From JAJDXW01 sp965214795 (GTDB taxonomy: Bacteria; Pseudomonadota; Gammaproteobacteria; HK1), in contig OZ243976.1 of assembly GCA_965214795.1 (NCBI GenBank), positions 310,001 through 374,000 of the forward strand: a DNA stretch of 64,000 nucleotides, written 5' to 3'. Positions 10,337 to 20,900 of the stretch are shown here, one piece after another. The translations under genes were made by a program, and so were the position numbers. The notes under the pieces were generated by a model. The model worked only from the letters and a program-made list of their open reading frames with translations. It was not told where the DNA came from and searched no databases. Within the stretch, counting starts at the first letter, position 1. The number at the start of each line of letters is the position of its first letter.

Positions 10337-11359
10337 TTACCCAAGCAGCTCGGGTTGCGGCTCCCGGACTGCGCAATCCGGGGGCCGGTCGCCCGCGACG
10401 ACCGCCCGCGACGACCTTTCCTGCCGGCCCGGCCGCCGTTTCACGTGCTTCGCCGTGCTTCCGGCCGGCAAACACCCATCGGGCCGGTGTCCGAACCGGG
10501 GATCGGGCGCAATCAGGAGGTGATCCCACCCTGCGGCTCCGGCCCCGGGCGCGTCGGATGAACGCGGCCCAATCGTGCAGTCGCGGCGGCCCGCATCGCT
10601 TCGGCCACCGGATTCCGTCCGTGTACAACAAGCCTCCTCTTCGCTGCTCGGATCGAGCGCCGCGGCCGCGGGATGCTTCGCGCCGCGCACGAGGCAAAGC
10701 ACGGTGGGGAGCATCCGCTCCGCGATCGTCTCCACCCCCGCCGCGTTCGGGTGGAGCCCGTCCCGCTGGTTGAGCGCGGCCACGGTGGCGACCCCGTCCA
10801 GCAGGAACGGATAGAGGATCGCGCCGTGACGGACGGCGAGCTCCGGGTAGATCGGGTCGAACCGGGCGGCGTACCCCGGCCCGAGGTTGGGGGGTGCCAC
10901 CATGCCCGCGAGGAGCACGGGGAGGCCGCGCCCGGCGAGGAGGCCGAGGAGCCGATCCAGGTTCTCCCGGGTCACCGCCGGGTCGATCGCCCGCAGGCCG
11001 TCGTTCGCCCCGAGGGCGACGATGACCGCGTGCGGGTCGTCCGCGAGCGCCCACTCGATCCGGGCGAGACCGCCGGCCGTCGTATCACCCGACACCCCCG
11101 CGTTGATCACCCTCGCATCCACCGCGCGCGAGCGAAGGGCCGCCTCCAGACGGGCGGGAAGCGCTTCGCGCGTCGCGAGCCCGTAACCGGCGGTGAGGCT
11201 GTCCCCGAGCATGAGGATCCGAAGCGGGCCGTCCGCCACGGCCACCCGCGCCCCGGATGCGACGAGCATTGCCGCGGCAAGGAGCCCCGCGGCCACCTTC
11301 CCGCCGGCCCACCCCCCGCACGGGCGGCAAACCCCGCGAGGAACGGGGTGCTTCGACAC
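10337..11359 (-). CDS. tesA: Secreted SGNH/GDSL esterase, arylesterase/thioesterase I (TesA-like)
   Basis: A TesA-type lysophospholipase/thioesterase that hydrolyses acyl and aryl esters in the periplasm. A signal peptide (KVAAGLLAAAMLVASGARVAVADG) precedes the SGNH blocks: MLGDSLTAGYGL with the nucleophilic Ser, the oxyanion-hole Gly in NAGVSGDTT, GANDGLR with Asn, and DGLHPN with the Asp/His pair. The esterase domain ends about 180 residues after the signal peptide; the frame then continues for about 110 residues of Cys/Arg/Pro-rich sequence of no known family, possibly after loss of the native stop. The start is uncertain because upstream DNA consists of tandem repeats; the GTG at 11359 is the closest in-frame start before the signal peptide. 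It is divergent from ybbA-ybbP, the order usual in proteobacteria. Confidence 0.8.
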   Translation of the reverse strand: MSKHPVPRGVCRPCGGWAGGKVAAGLLAAAMLVASGARVAVADGPLRILMLGDSLTAGYGLATREALPARLEAALRSRAVDARVINAGVSGDTTAGGLARIEWALADDPHAVIVALGANDGLRAIDPAVTRENLDRLLGLLAGRGLPVLLAGMVAPPNLGPGYAARFDPIYPELAVRHGAILYPFLLDGVATVAALNQRDGLHPNAAGVETIAERMLPTVLCLVRGAKHPAAAALDPSSEEEACCTRTESGGRSDAGRRDCTIGPRSSDAPGAGAAGWDHLLIAPDPRFGHRPDGCLPAGSTAKHVKRRPGRQERSSRAVVAGDRPPDCAVREPQPELLG

Positions 11360-11930
11360 CACGGGCCGCCGGGCCCGCTCTCGGCGACCCCGACCCGGCG
11401 GCCCGCACCCGTTGTTGCCGCGACCTCGCCGGACGCTCCACCGGAGCCACCCGGTCATGGCCGCCCCTCCGGGCCACCCGGCGCCCGACTTGGCGCCCGA
11501 CCCGGCGGCGGTGAAGCGGGCAGCCGGCGGCAGACACCGTGAGGAACGGGGTGCTCCGGCACCACGGGCCGCCGGACCCGCTCTCGGCGACCCCGACCCG
11601 GCGACCCGCATCCGTTGTTGCCGCGACCTCGCCGGACGTTCCACCGGAGCCAACCGGTCATGGCCACCCCTCGGGGATACCCGGCGCCCGACCCGGCGGC
11701 GGTGAAGCGGGCAGCCGGCGGCAGACACCGTGAGGAACGGGGTGCTCCGGCACCACGGGCCGCCGGACCCGCTCTCGGCGACCCCGATCCGGCGGTCCGC
11801 ATCCGTTGTTGCCGCGACCTCGCCGGACGCTCCACCGGAGCCACCCGGTCATGGCCGCCCCTCCGGGCCATCCGGCACCCGACTTGGCGCCCGACCCGGC
11901 GGCGGTGAAACGGGCAGCCGGAAGACGGGA
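11335..11930. repeat. Three tandem ~200-bp repeats between tesA and ybbA
   Basis: Three head-to-tail units begin near 11335, 11539 and 11730, each opening with GAGGAACGGGGTGCT and ending GCAGCCGG. Unit 2 is shorter by about 13 bp because it lacks the GGCGCCCGACTTG segment present in units 1 and 3. Otherwise the units differ by a handful of substitutions. Unit 1 overlaps the presumed 5' end of tesA. The array fills the divergent spacer, so it may carry multiplied regulatory sites or be a neutral tandem expansion. Confidence 0.85.
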
Positions 11931-12034
11931 GAGCGCCGGCGGGTAAAGATGCGTAAAGAAGCGCGGGAGCGCGGCAATCCGGGTCGGGCGTGTTGGTATC
12001 CTGCGCCCCGCCATTCGGTCGCCGAAGAGCCGCC

Positions 12035-12985
12035 ATGTCCGCCGCCATCCATCGCCCCATCGTATCGCTGCGGGGTCTCGCCGTCACCCTGACCGGCGCG
12101 GCCGGGCCGGTGGAGGTCCTGCGCGGCATCGACCTCGACCTTGCCGCCGGGGAATCGGTCAGCGTGGTGGGGCCGTCCGGGGCGGGCAAGACCACCCTGC
12201 TCATGGTCATCGGGGGCCTCGAGCGGCCCTCGGTCGGGCGGGTCGAGGTGGCCGGCGAGGATCTCGCGGCCCTCGACGAAGACGCCCTTGCGCGGTTCCG
12301 GGGAGCCCGCGTCGGCATCGTGTTCCAGGCGTTCCACCTCATCCCCACCATGACCGCCATCGAGAACGTGGCCGCGCCGCGCGAGCTCGCGGGCGCCCCC
12401 GACGCGTTCGACCGGGCCCGCGAAGAGCTCGCCGCGGTGGGTCTCGAACACCGCCTCGGGCACTACCCCGGCGAGCTCTCGGGCGGCGAGCAGCAGCGGG
12501 TGGCCATCGCCCGCGCGCTCGTCAACCGCCCGGACCTCGTCCTCGCGGACGAGCCGACCGGGAACCTCGACGCGGCGACGGGTGACCAGGTCATCGGACA
12601 CCTCTTCTCGCGGAGCCGCGACCGCGAAGCGGCCCTCCTCCTCATCACCCACGAGGCGCGGCTCGCGGCCCTCTGCGACCGGACGATCCGCATGGCGGAC
12701 GGACGCATCGAAGCGATGCCCCCCGTGGGCGCCGGAGAACCTCGAATCGGACGGAGCCGAAGTCCCCCGGAGCCGCCCGCCGCCGATTCGACCGGGCCGG
12801 TCGATTCCCCGGCCGGGCCGGCCGCCGCGGATGGTCCGACCGAACCGTCCGGCCCCACGCCCCTTCGACCGGCCCCCGCCGCCGCGACCGAGAACGGCGG
12901 CGAACGCGGAGGCGGGGGTGAACGCGAACGCGGGGGCCGGGAGGAGCGCCGCCCCGCCGTCCCCGTCTCCGCCGCCACCCGGTAG
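12035..12985 (+). CDS. ybbA: ABC transporter ATP-binding protein (YbbA/LolD-like)
   Basis: ATPase subunit of a MacB/LolCDE-type mechanotransmission ABC system, pairing with the FtsX-like permease 5 bp downstream. It shows Walker A (GPSGAGKTT), the Q-loop (IVFQAFHLIPTMTAIEN, typical of this family), the LSGGEQQR signature, Walker B (LVLADEPTGNLD) and the H-switch (LLITHEAR). The ATPase ends near residue 230; a further 85 residues or so are a Pro/Gly/Glu/Arg-rich disordered tail not usual for LolD/YbbA. The ATG at 12035 was chosen because it directly precedes the conserved N-terminus; an upstream in-frame start would add 15 residues. Its place opposite tesA matches the proteobacterial tesA/ybbA/ybbP locus. 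Confidence 0.88.
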   Translation: MSAAIHRPIVSLRGLAVTLTGAAGPVEVLRGIDLDLAAGESVSVVGPSGAGKTTLLMVIGGLERPSVGRVEVAGEDLAALDEDALARFRGARVGIVFQAFHLIPTMTAIENVAAPRELAGAPDAFDRAREELAAVGLEHRLGHYPGELSGGEQQRVAIARALVNRPDLVLADEPTGNLDAATGDQVIGHLFSRSRDREAALLLITHEARLAALCDRTIRMADGRIEAMPPVGAGEPRIGRSRSPPEPPAADSTGPVDSPAGPAAADGPTEPSGPTPLRPAPAAATENGGERGGGGERERGGREERRPAVPVSAATR

Positions 12986-12990
12986 CCGGG

Positions 12991-15636
12991 ATGGCGCCCG
13001 TCGCCCTCCGGTTCGCGGCCCGCGAGCTCCGCCAGGGCGCCCGCGGACTCCGCGGCTTCGGGGTCTTCCTCGGCTGCCTCGCCCTCGGGGTGGCGGCCAT
13101 CGCCGGGGTGCTCTCGACCGCAAGCTCGATCGTGACCGGGCTGCGCGCCGACGGGCGGGAGGTGCTCGGCGGCGACCTCGCCATTCGCGCCATCTACCGG
13201 GACCTCACTCCCGCGGAACGGGGCGACGTGGAACGGGTCGCGGCAACGCTCTCCCACTTCGCGGAGATGCGCACCATGGCGCGCCGCCCGGACCGGGAGG
13301 CGGAGGCGAGCGTGCTCGTGGAGCTCAAGGCGGTGGACGGGCACTATCCCCTCTTCGGCGCGTTCGAAGCGCGCCGCGCCGACCGGAGCGCCGTCTCCCT
13401 GCCGCGGGCGCTCGGCCGGGAAGGCGGCCGCTGGGGCACGCTCGTCGACCCCTCCCTTGTCGACCGCCTCGGGCTCGGGGACGGCGATCCGCTCGCCATC
13501 GGCGGCCTCGAACTCGAAGTGCGGGGGACGATCGCGCGCGAGCCCGACCGGGCGGGCTCCGGGGGGCCGTTCGGCTTCTGGCCGCGGGCCCTCATCAGCC
13601 TCGACGCGCTCGCCGAGTCGGGGCTCCTCCGCGAAGGCAGCCTCGTCTACCACCAGTACGCGGTGCGCCTGCCCGAGGGAGCGGAGACCGCCGCGGTACA
13701 GGCGGACCTCCACGAACGGCTCCGGGACGGGGGGTGGCAGATCCGGAGCTACGACGACGCCGCCCCCGGCCTCCAGCGGATGGTGGAGCGGCTCGGGTCC
13801 TTCCTCAGCCTCGTCGGCCTCACCGCCCTTCTCGTCGGCGGGGTCGGGGTCAGCAACGCGGTTCGAGCCTGGCTTGACGGAAGGCTCGCGGTGATCGCCA
13901 CCCTGAAGTGCATCGGCGCCTCCCGTCGGGTCGTGTTCTCGACCTATCTCGCCCAGTTGACGGTGCTCGCAGGGCTCGGGGTGCTCGTGGGACTCGTCGT
14001 CGGCGCACTCGCCCCGGTCGCGATCGGTGAGTTGCTCGAGACGCTGCTCCCGACTCCCATCGCCCTCGGCGTCTATCCGGGCGTCCTCGCGCTCAGCGCG
14101 CTGTTCGGGCTGCTGACCGCGGTCACCTTCACGGTGTGGCCCCTGTCGCGGGCCCAGGAGACGCCCGCCGTGGCCCTCTTTCGCGGGATCGGCCTCGGCG
14201 TGCGTCCCGGGCGCACCGGCCATCTCGCCGCGGCCCTCGCGGGCGGCGTGCTGCTCGCCGCCCTCGCCGTCGCGAGCGCCCCGGACCGCGTCTTCGCCGC
14301 CTGGTTCGCCGGCGGAGCGGCGCTCACCCTCCTCGCGTTCCGAGGCGCCGGGTGGGGCGTGGTGCGGGCCGCCCGCACCCTTCATCGGCCCACCCGCTCC
14401 GGCCCCGATTCCGGTCCCGGTCCGGGCTCCGGTCCGGGCTCCGGTTCCGCCTCCGACCCGGGGCTCCGCTCACACCCGCGCCGCCCGCGGCTCGGCCCCC
14501 GGATGCGGATGGCGGTCTCGAACCTCTACCGGCCCGGCAACGCGACGGCCGACATCGTGCTCTCGCTCGGACTCGGCCTCACCGTGCTCGTCACCGTCGC
14601 CCTCGTCGAAGGGAACCTGCGACGCGGCATCGTGGAATCGCTCCCCGAGGACGCGCCCGCGTTCTTCTTCATCGGCGTGGAGGCGGATCGGATCGAGCGC
14701 TTCCGCGACACGGTGGCCGGGGTCGACGGCACCAGCCGGTTCCGGTCCGTGCCCTTCCTTCGTGGGCGAATCGTCCGCGTGAACGGCCTCGATCCGGAGG
14801 AGGCGCTGGTCAACGACGAGCACGCGTGGGTCATCCAGGGAGACCGCGGGCTCAGCTATGCGGCGACCGCCCCCGACAGCCCGGTCGTCGCCGGACAGTG
14901 GTGGCCGGAGGACTACGCGGGTCCCCCCCTGCTGTCGGTCGACGTCGACGTCATCGACGCGTTCGGGCTCGAGCTCGGGGACACCATCACCCTCAACGTC
15001 CTCGGCCGGGAGATCACCGCGGCGGTTCGCCACGTCCGCCGGGTGCAATGGCAGGGGATGCAGCTCAACTTCGCCCTCCTCCTCTCGCCCGAGCCGATGC
15101 GCCGGGCGCCCCACGGCCACGTCGCGACGGTGCGCGCGGACCCCGAGGCGGAGGCTCGGGTGGAGCGGACCCTTGCCCGCGAGTACCCGGAGATCACGGT
15201 CGTCCGGGTGCGCGAGGCGCTCGGGCGGGTCGCGGAAGTGATGGGCAACATCGCGGGCGCGGCGCGGGCGGTGGGGGGCATCACTCTCCTCGCCGGGGCG
15301 CTCGTGCTCGCGGGGGCGGTGGCGGCCGGGCACCGCCGGCGCACCTACGAGAGCGTGGTGCTCAAGGTCCTCGGGGTGCGGCGGCGCGACGTGGCCCTCA
15401 TCCACGCGGCGGAGTTCGGGCTGCTCGGGCTCCTTGCCGGGGCGGTCGCGGCCGTCGCCGGCACGGTAACGGCGTGGGCGGTGGTTACCCAGGTGCTGGA
15501 GCAGGAGTGGACGTTTCTGCCGGGGACCGTCGCGGCGACGGTCGGATTCTGCGTCGTGCTCACCCTCGCCCTCGGGCTCCTCGGGACCTGGCGCGCGCTC
15601 GGCGAACCCGCCTCGCCCCACCTCCGCAACGAGTGA
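12991..15636 (+). CDS. ybbP: FtsX-like ABC transporter permease (YbbP-like)
   Basis: An 881-residue inner-membrane permease with two FtsX/MacB-type modules, the partner of the ATPase just upstream. There is an N-terminal membrane segment (about residues 20-45), a periplasmic domain beginning EVLGGDLAIRAIYR, a cluster of membrane helices at about 270-440, then a second periplasmic domain and a C-terminal helix bundle (VGGITLLAGALVLAGAV onward). A Ser/Gly/Pro repeat (SGPGPGSGPGSGSAS) lies between the halves near residue 475. Length and topology fit YbbP. The exact transported compound is unknown; related systems act on lipids or lipoproteins. Its last 619 bp are duplicated at 17280-17898. Confidence 0.88.
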   Translation: MAPVALRFAARELRQGARGLRGFGVFLGCLALGVAAIAGVLSTASSIVTGLRADGREVLGGDLAIRAIYRDLTPAERGDVERVAATLSHFAEMRTMARRPDREAEASVLVELKAVDGHYPLFGAFEARRADRSAVSLPRALGREGGRWGTLVDPSLVDRLGLGDGDPLAIGGLELEVRGTIAREPDRAGSGGPFGFWPRALISLDALAESGLLREGSLVYHQYAVRLPEGAETAAVQADLHERLRDGGWQIRSYDDAAPGLQRMVERLGSFLSLVGLTALLVGGVGVSNAVRAWLDGRLAVIATLKCIGASRRVVFSTYLAQLTVLAGLGVLVGLVVGALAPVAIGELLETLLPTPIALGVYPGVLALSALFGLLTAVTFTVWPLSRAQETPAVALFRGIGLGVRPGRTGHLAAALAGGVLLAALAVASAPDRVFAAWFAGGAALTLLAFRGAGWGVVRAARTLHRPTRSGPDSGPGPGSGPGSGSASDPGLRSHPRRPRLGPRMRMAVSNLYRPGNATADIVLSLGLGLTVLVTVALVEGNLRRGIVESLPEDAPAFFFIGVEADRIERFRDTVAGVDGTSRFRSVPFLRGRIVRVNGLDPEEALVNDEHAWVIQGDRGLSYAATAPDSPVVAGQWWPEDYAGPPLLSVDVDVIDAFGLELGDTITLNVLGREITAAVRHVRRVQWQGMQLNFALLLSPEPMRRAPHGHVATVRADPEAEARVERTLAREYPEITVVRVREALGRVAEVMGNIAGAARAVGGITLLAGALVLAGAVAAGHRRRTYESVVLKVLGVRRRDVALIHAAEFGLLGLLAGAVAAVAGTVTAWAVVTQVLEQEWTFLPGTVAATVGFCVVLTLALGLLGTWRALGEPASPHLRNE

Positions 15637-15808
15637 CCCCGGGAGCGCCGCCGCGCGGCGCCGGCTTGCTCGTCGAGACACCCTGCCGGCCTGCCGCCCC
15701 CGCGACGCGCTCGCGATCGTCGAGCTGCGCATGGCGCTCGCCGCTCCCTCTCAAGCCATTGCCTGAGACCGCGAGCAGAGTGCGGCGCCGGATTTACAGG
15801 CCGGTCGT

Positions 15809-15838
15809 TTGACCTTCCTTCGCGTACAGACTAGTCTG
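15809..15838 (+). promoter_or_regulatory. Promoter and palindromic operator of the phd-vapC pair
   Basis: A TTGACC hexamer (15809-15814) and a TAGTCT hexamer (15832-15837) are separated by 17 bases. The second lies inside a perfect 12-bp palindrome, CAGACTAGTCTG (15827-15838), 44 bp before the antitoxin start. An operator over the -10 element is the usual arrangement for autorepression by Phd/VapB-type antitoxins. The rest of the 245-bp gap shows no gene. Confidence 0.5.
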
Positions 15839-15881
15839 CATCTAGCCTGAACAGGATCGATCACGGTCGGGGGGCCACCTC

Positions 15882-16124
15882 ATGTCCGAAGTGGGCGCAT
15901 TCGAAGCGAAAACGAATCTGCCGCGGCTGTTGAAGCGCGTACAGGCAGGAGAGCGATTCGTCATCACCAGGCACAACCGCCCGGTGGCGGAGTTGATCCC
16001 GTTCAAGCCGCACGACACCGATAAGGTCCGGGCCGCGATCGACAGCCTGAAGGCGTTTCAAAAGACGCACCGCCTCGGGGGTCTCTCGGTGCGGCGGATG
16101 ATCGAAGAGGGACGCAAGTACTGA
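15882..16124 (+). CDS. Type II antitoxin, Phd/YefM family
   Basis: 80 residues beginning MSEVGAFEAKTNLPRLLKRVQ, the standard Phd/YefM N-terminus, followed by GERFVITRHNRPVAELIP, the conserved strand-turn region. The C-terminal 35 residues are the flexible toxin-wrapping part. It should bind DNA as a dimer and neutralise the PIN toxin encoded immediately downstream, whose ATG overlaps this gene's stop by one base. The palindrome 44 bp upstream is the likely autoregulatory site. Family membership is clear; functional neutralisation is inferred from the pairing. Confidence 0.88.
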   Translation: MSEVGAFEAKTNLPRLLKRVQAGERFVITRHNRPVAELIPFKPHDTDKVRAAIDSLKAFQKTHRLGGLSVRRMIEEGRKY

Positions 16125-16540
16125 TGGCATTCGTGCTCGACTGCTCGGTCGCGATGGCGTGGGTCTTCCCGGACGAAGCCTCCGAGGCGACCGACCGGCT
16201 ACGCGAGTCGCTGATTGAGGGGCGTGCGTTCGTCCCGGCCCTGTGGCCGGTCGAAGTGGGCAACGTGTTCCTCGCCGCAACGCGCCGGGGTCGGATCGCC
16301 GCGGACGACTGGCCCCGGATTCGCGCCGACCTCGAAGCGTTGCCCATCGAAATCGATCCCGTCTCCACCTCTCGCACGTGGGGCTCCGCACTTGATCTCG
16401 CACGAGAGCACCGGCTCTCTGGCTACGACGCGGTGTACCTCGAACTGGCGGTACGGATGCAGCTACCCCTCGCCACGCTGGACCGGGCTCTGAGCGCCGC
16501 CGCCCGCACCGAAGCGCTCGACACGCCGGCGGGCGCGTAA
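16124..16540 (+). CDS. vapC: VapC-type PIN-domain toxin ribonuclease
   Basis: 138 residues of PIN domain: the first acidic residue is in FVLDCSVAMAWVFPDE, a second acidic site in LWPVEVGNVFLAA, and the third cluster in LSGYDAVYLELAV, with a final Asp in ATLDRALSAAA. All four PIN carboxylates appear present, so the Mg-dependent RNase should be active. The start overlaps the antitoxin stop (TGATG), indicating translational coupling. Toxins of this family cut tRNA or rRNA when the antitoxin is degraded. Confidence 0.9.
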   Translation: MAFVLDCSVAMAWVFPDEASEATDRLRESLIEGRAFVPALWPVEVGNVFLAATRRGRIAADDWPRIRADLEALPIEIDPVSTSRTWGSALDLAREHRLSGYDAVYLELAVRMQLPLATLDRALSAAARTEALDTPAGA

Positions 16541-16559
16541 GCACGGGGGCTCCCGACCA

Positions 16560-16640
16560 AAGCTCCCCGGCGTCTCGTTCCGGGGGCAGGGGTTGGCGGG
16601 GACGGACGGCGTCACCTCGCGGTGGCGGGCCGGGCCACCC
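16560..16640 (+). repeat. Short direct repeat, copy 1 (copy 2 at about 17920-18002)
   Basis: The block beginning CCCCGGCGTCTCGTTCCGGGG and ending CACCTCGCGG and GCGGGCCGGGCC recurs after the ybbP fragment at about 17920-18002, with roughly a quarter of positions changed. The copies bracket the two duplicated gene fragments, so they may mark the ends of the rearranged segment. Confidence 0.5.
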
Positions 16641-16680
16641 ACCGAAGCGCCGGGGGATCTGCCGGAGACGGCGTGGGCGA

Positions 16681-17271
16681 GGCGGACGCAAACGAAGCCT
16701 GGCGGGTGGAGCAGGCGATGCGCGCCATGACGCTGCTCCAGCCCTTCGACCTCGTCTGGCTGGAGGAGCCCATCGCGCCCGACAATACCGCCGGCTACGC
16801 CCATCTGCGCTCGCTTGGCAAGGTGCCGCTGGCGGCGGGCGAGAACCACCACACGCTCGCGGAGTTCGCAGCGCTGATCGGAGCGGGCGGCGTCGATTTC
16901 CCGGAGCCCGACCTCACCACCTGCGGCGGCATCACGCCCTTCATGAAGATCGCGCACCTCGCCGAGGCGCACGGCCTGCCGGTGATGAGCCACGGCGCGC
17001 ACGACCTGCATGTCCACCTGCTGGCGGCGGCGCCGAACGCTGCTTATCTGGAGTGGCATGCCTTCGGCCTCGACAAGTTCATGGAGGACCCGCTGACGGT
17101 CGAGGATGGCCATGCGCGCGCGCCGGACCGGCCGGGCCACGGCATCGTGCTCGACTGGCAAGCTCTCGCCGCCCACCGGCCGGGTTAGGCTCTGGAGCCG
17201 GAAAAGGGATTCCCCGCAAGGAACCCCCCGCGAAGCACGGATGTGGTTCAGGCCCCTCGTCGGTGGGGGGG
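16681..17271 (+). pseudogene. Duplicated 3' part of the enolase-superfamily gene
   Basis: This segment is nearly identical to 23381-23973: the last 169 codons of the enolase-superfamily gene plus about 85 bp after its stop. The first half of the gene is absent, so the N-terminal lid and the catalytic Lys are missing, and no start or ribosome binding site belongs to it. The few differences are mostly silent third-position changes, so the duplication is recent. It abuts the ybbP-derived fragment that follows. Confidence 0.9.
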
Positions 17272-17279
17272 TTCGCAAT

Positions 17280-17898
17280 CGCGGCGGTCCGCCACGTCCG
17301 CCGGGTGCAATGGCAGGGGATGCAGCTCAACTTCGCCCTCCTCCTCTCGCCCGAGCCGATGCGTCGGGCGCCCCACGGCCATGTCGCGACGGCGCGCGCG
17401 GACCCCGAGGCGGAGGCTCGAGTGGAGCGGACCCTTGCCCGCGAGTACCCGGAGATCACGGTCGTCCGGGTGCGCGAGGCGCTTGGGCGGGTCGCGGAAG
17501 CGATGGGCAACATCGCGGGCGCGGCGCGGGCGGTGGGGGGCATCACCCTCCTCGCCGGGGCGCTCGTGCTCGCGGGGGCGGTGGCGGCCGGGCACCGCCG
17601 GCGCACCTACGAGAGCGTGGTGCTCAAGGTCCTCGGGGTGCGGCGGCGCGACGTGGCCCTCATCCACGCGGCGGAGTTCGGGTTGCTCGGGCTCCTTGCC
17701 GGGGCGGTCGCGGCCATCGCCGGCACGGTGACGGCGTGGGCGGTGGTCACCCAGGTGCTGGAGCAGGAGTGGACGTTTCTGCCGGGGACCGTCGCGGCGA
17801 CGGTCGGATTCTGCGTCGTGCTCACCCTCGCCCTCGGGCTCCTCGGGACTTGGCGCGCGCTCGGCGAACCCGCATCGCCCCACCTCCGCAACGAGTGA
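17280..17898 (+). pseudogene. Duplicated 3' end of ybbP
   Basis: 619 bp matching 15018-15636 without gaps and ending exactly at the ybbP stop codon. Only the last 206 codons or so (the final periplasmic strand and C-terminal helix bundle) are present. An open frame crosses from the preceding enolase-derived fragment into it, but that chimera has no plausible start or function. Confidence 0.9.
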
Positions 17899-17973
17899 TC
17901 GAAGCGGGCGGGACTTGCCCGGAGCGCCCCCGGCGTCTCGTTCCGGGGTGCGGGTTGCCGGGGGCGAGCGCTT

Positions 17974-20900
17974 TCACCTCGCGGCCGCGGGCCGGGCCGC
18001 CCGCGCGGTCCACCGCCTGCCGTCGCCGCTGCCATCCTCCTCCACGACGTCGTACCGGCGAGGCTCCTCCGCTCTCATCCGCAAAGGCCCGCCACGGAGA
18101 ATCCACTTGCCGCCGATGTGGACCGGGTTTCCAATCGGCCGCACTTCGTAGCTGCCATCCTTCGTCCGATCCACGACGTACAGGTACCAGGAGGACGCTG
18201 CCTGCTCGCTCGACATCTCGAACGCCTTGCGTACCTGGGCGTTGCTCAGTTCCACCACTTCGTCTCCCTCCCACGAACGTCCCCTGCCCTTGACCACGAT
18301 CAGGCGTACCGCCTCCGTCTCGGGATCGGTGCTGCGGAGATCCCATCCCTTCTGGTTTGCGTCGCCAAACTCCGGGTCGCGGCCGCACTCTCGCTCGTAC
18401 TTCGCGGCAGCCTCGCGATACTTCTCGTCGTCCCTGCTGTTGTTTCTCACATTCCGTTTCCGTGGTGGGACGTCGGGAGCGAAGGATTGTCTGAACTTCT
18501 CCCAGACGAAAGCGAAGTCATCTTCTGCGGAGCCGAGCGCTGTCAGCATTGCCGTGAGAGCCGCCGACAGGTCGCGCTGGCCGAAGGAAAGAGCCCTGAG
18601 AAGCTCATTGGCCGCGTCGGCGCCGAACCGGATCGGCCGGCCGGCAACGGTTAGACGTCCTTCGTACAGACGTGCGTTCACGGGTACTTTATAGGCAGGC
18701 GCACCTTCGACGGTGACTTCGAGAGCGAGGCATTCGACGCGGCGAAGATGCCACCCCATCTCTGGCTCGTTACCGCACCGCCCTTCCTCCTCCTCCGTCC
18801 GTCCACTGCCCTTGGCGGCGCGGAGAAGCCGGCAGACAAGCTCGAATCGGTGCGCCCAAGCGTCGTCTACGAGCAGTTCACCGCCCTCGCTCCAATGCAG
18901 CTTGACGACCTCCGACAAGGGCCTCAAGCCAAGCTTCTCCGCCGTGCGGAGCCGCTGCTCGCGGGAATTGCCCAAGTGGCCACCAGTGGCGGTTCGGAGC
19001 TTGCCTTGGTGGGGAAGGAACCTCCAGCCCTCGATATCGTCGAGGTAAATATCCGCATTGGCCGGGGATATCCACTCTCGCCCATCGAAAACCTTCGCCT
19101 CGCGAACGGCGTCCTTCCAATGCCTCGCCGGCAGAACGTTGCGGTTCATGTCCTCCAGACAGTAGGCATACGCGGTCGGAAGAAAGTTGCTTACTTTACT
19201 CGCCAACCCAACGGGCGAGGAGTCGGCACGCTCCCAGACCCACCGGAGGTAAGCCAGTGCCTGCTCCCCCGTGGTTGTTTCAGGCACCCAGTACGGAAAC
19301 AACAGGTGGTTCAACTCTTTACCCAGCCTGTCGTGGAAGTGACCCAGGGGGACGATCCAGCCGCCGAGCGCGCCGCGGGCATACCATCCTCCAACCCGCT
19401 GAACGATCCGCGTGAGCGGGATACATTCATTGTAAACTGACCTGACAACGAGTTTCGGCACGAAGCGCTCGAAAAGGTGTCTGTCTGCCTCCGTTGCAAC
19501 CTGTTCACGAACCTCCCGAAGCAGTTCTGCGAGCTCTTCTGCCGCGAGCTGCGACCCTACCTTCAAGAGTTGTTGGAGCGCCGTCGCTTCGGGAACCGCT
19601 ACGCCGAACTTCACGCCCTCCTGTTCCAGCCTGGACAGGAGGGCGCTCGACACCTTCGCGACCGGCGCGCTTTCCCGTGCCGGGTCGGGTTGTGGAAGCA
19701 CGTCTCGCGGACGCCTGAGCTGGTGGTCGTCGCAGGGCACCCATGCGAGCTTGGACAGCTTGGCCACCCAAGCACTTGAACGCTCTCCTCGGCAGGATAT
19801 CGGGATGTGGGAGTACTCATACTTGGCCCGCCTGTGGCCCCGGCCGCGGAGCTCGCTGGAACCGTCATCGAGCCAAGCGGCGACCGCCCGGACTTTCTCG
19901 TGTTCGTTCGGACCCGGAAGGGCCGGCTCGACGTCGAAGTCCTGTAGCAGGTAGCCCTGATTGTTCGAATGATGATCTTCGCGGATGTACTCGGACCGCA
20001 GCCCCAGGAACTCTGCCACGCGCTCGTAGTCCCCCTGGTCGACCCGGCCGCGCTCGATGGACGGAACTGCAAGCGCGCCTTTGGCGCCGGCTTTTTCGAA
20101 GAACTCACGCCATTCATGTGGATCGGTAGTTTCCGGATCCTCCAGATACGCTGCGGAAATCATGGGCGTATTCGGAAACAGGCATTCCCGGTTCTGGCCG
20201 CGTACGTAGGGTTCCGCCAAGAGCGCGTCGCCGGCCGGCACGCCTTGCCCGCCGCTCGGCGACTCCACGAGCACCCGGATCAGCAGATCGTGGCGCTTTC
20301 GATGCATGGCCCAACGTCCAAGTGGAACGAGTACGGACCAGTCCGGCGTTGCCGATGCCTCCAATCCGTTCACGGCGGATTCGACAAGCTCACGAAGACC
20401 GATGCTCCGGGCGCGTTTCTCGATCCATTCCCAAGCCTGCGACAGATGTCCTCGCTCCTGACGCTTCTCCTCATCCTCAGCTGCTTGGCGGAGCGCCCTG
20501 ATCCAGTCGTCCGCCAAGTGGCACTTCGCGTCCGGAATGAACGGTTGCATGAAACGGCGCGTTTCGGACCCATCGGGCTCGCCCTCGGACGGAAGCGGCT
20601 CGTTGTCGAACACCGATTCATCGACCGATCGCCATGCCCCACCCGCCGTTCGGATACACGGGAGATTGGTCGTGGGCCAAGCCTCATCGGAAGTAAGTTC
20701 GGAGACGGCGCCCCATACGCGGAAAAGCAAGTCACGGCGCTTCGTTTCGTTGTCTTCGAGTTTCTTCCACCAACTTTCCAGCCCACCGGCCCAGGCTTGC
20801 TCCAGGTTGCTCGACGACATCTCGACCAGAAGACCAGCTCGGTCCAGCAACTTTCGCCCACCCTCTCCGAGCACCTGATGATTGAGCACAGGGCCCCTCA

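Noticed and set aside
17053..17898. A chimeric frame joining enolase-derived and ybbP-derived sequence
   Set aside because: It only reads through two duplicated fragments; the first part is out of frame with the enolase protein and there is no credible start site.
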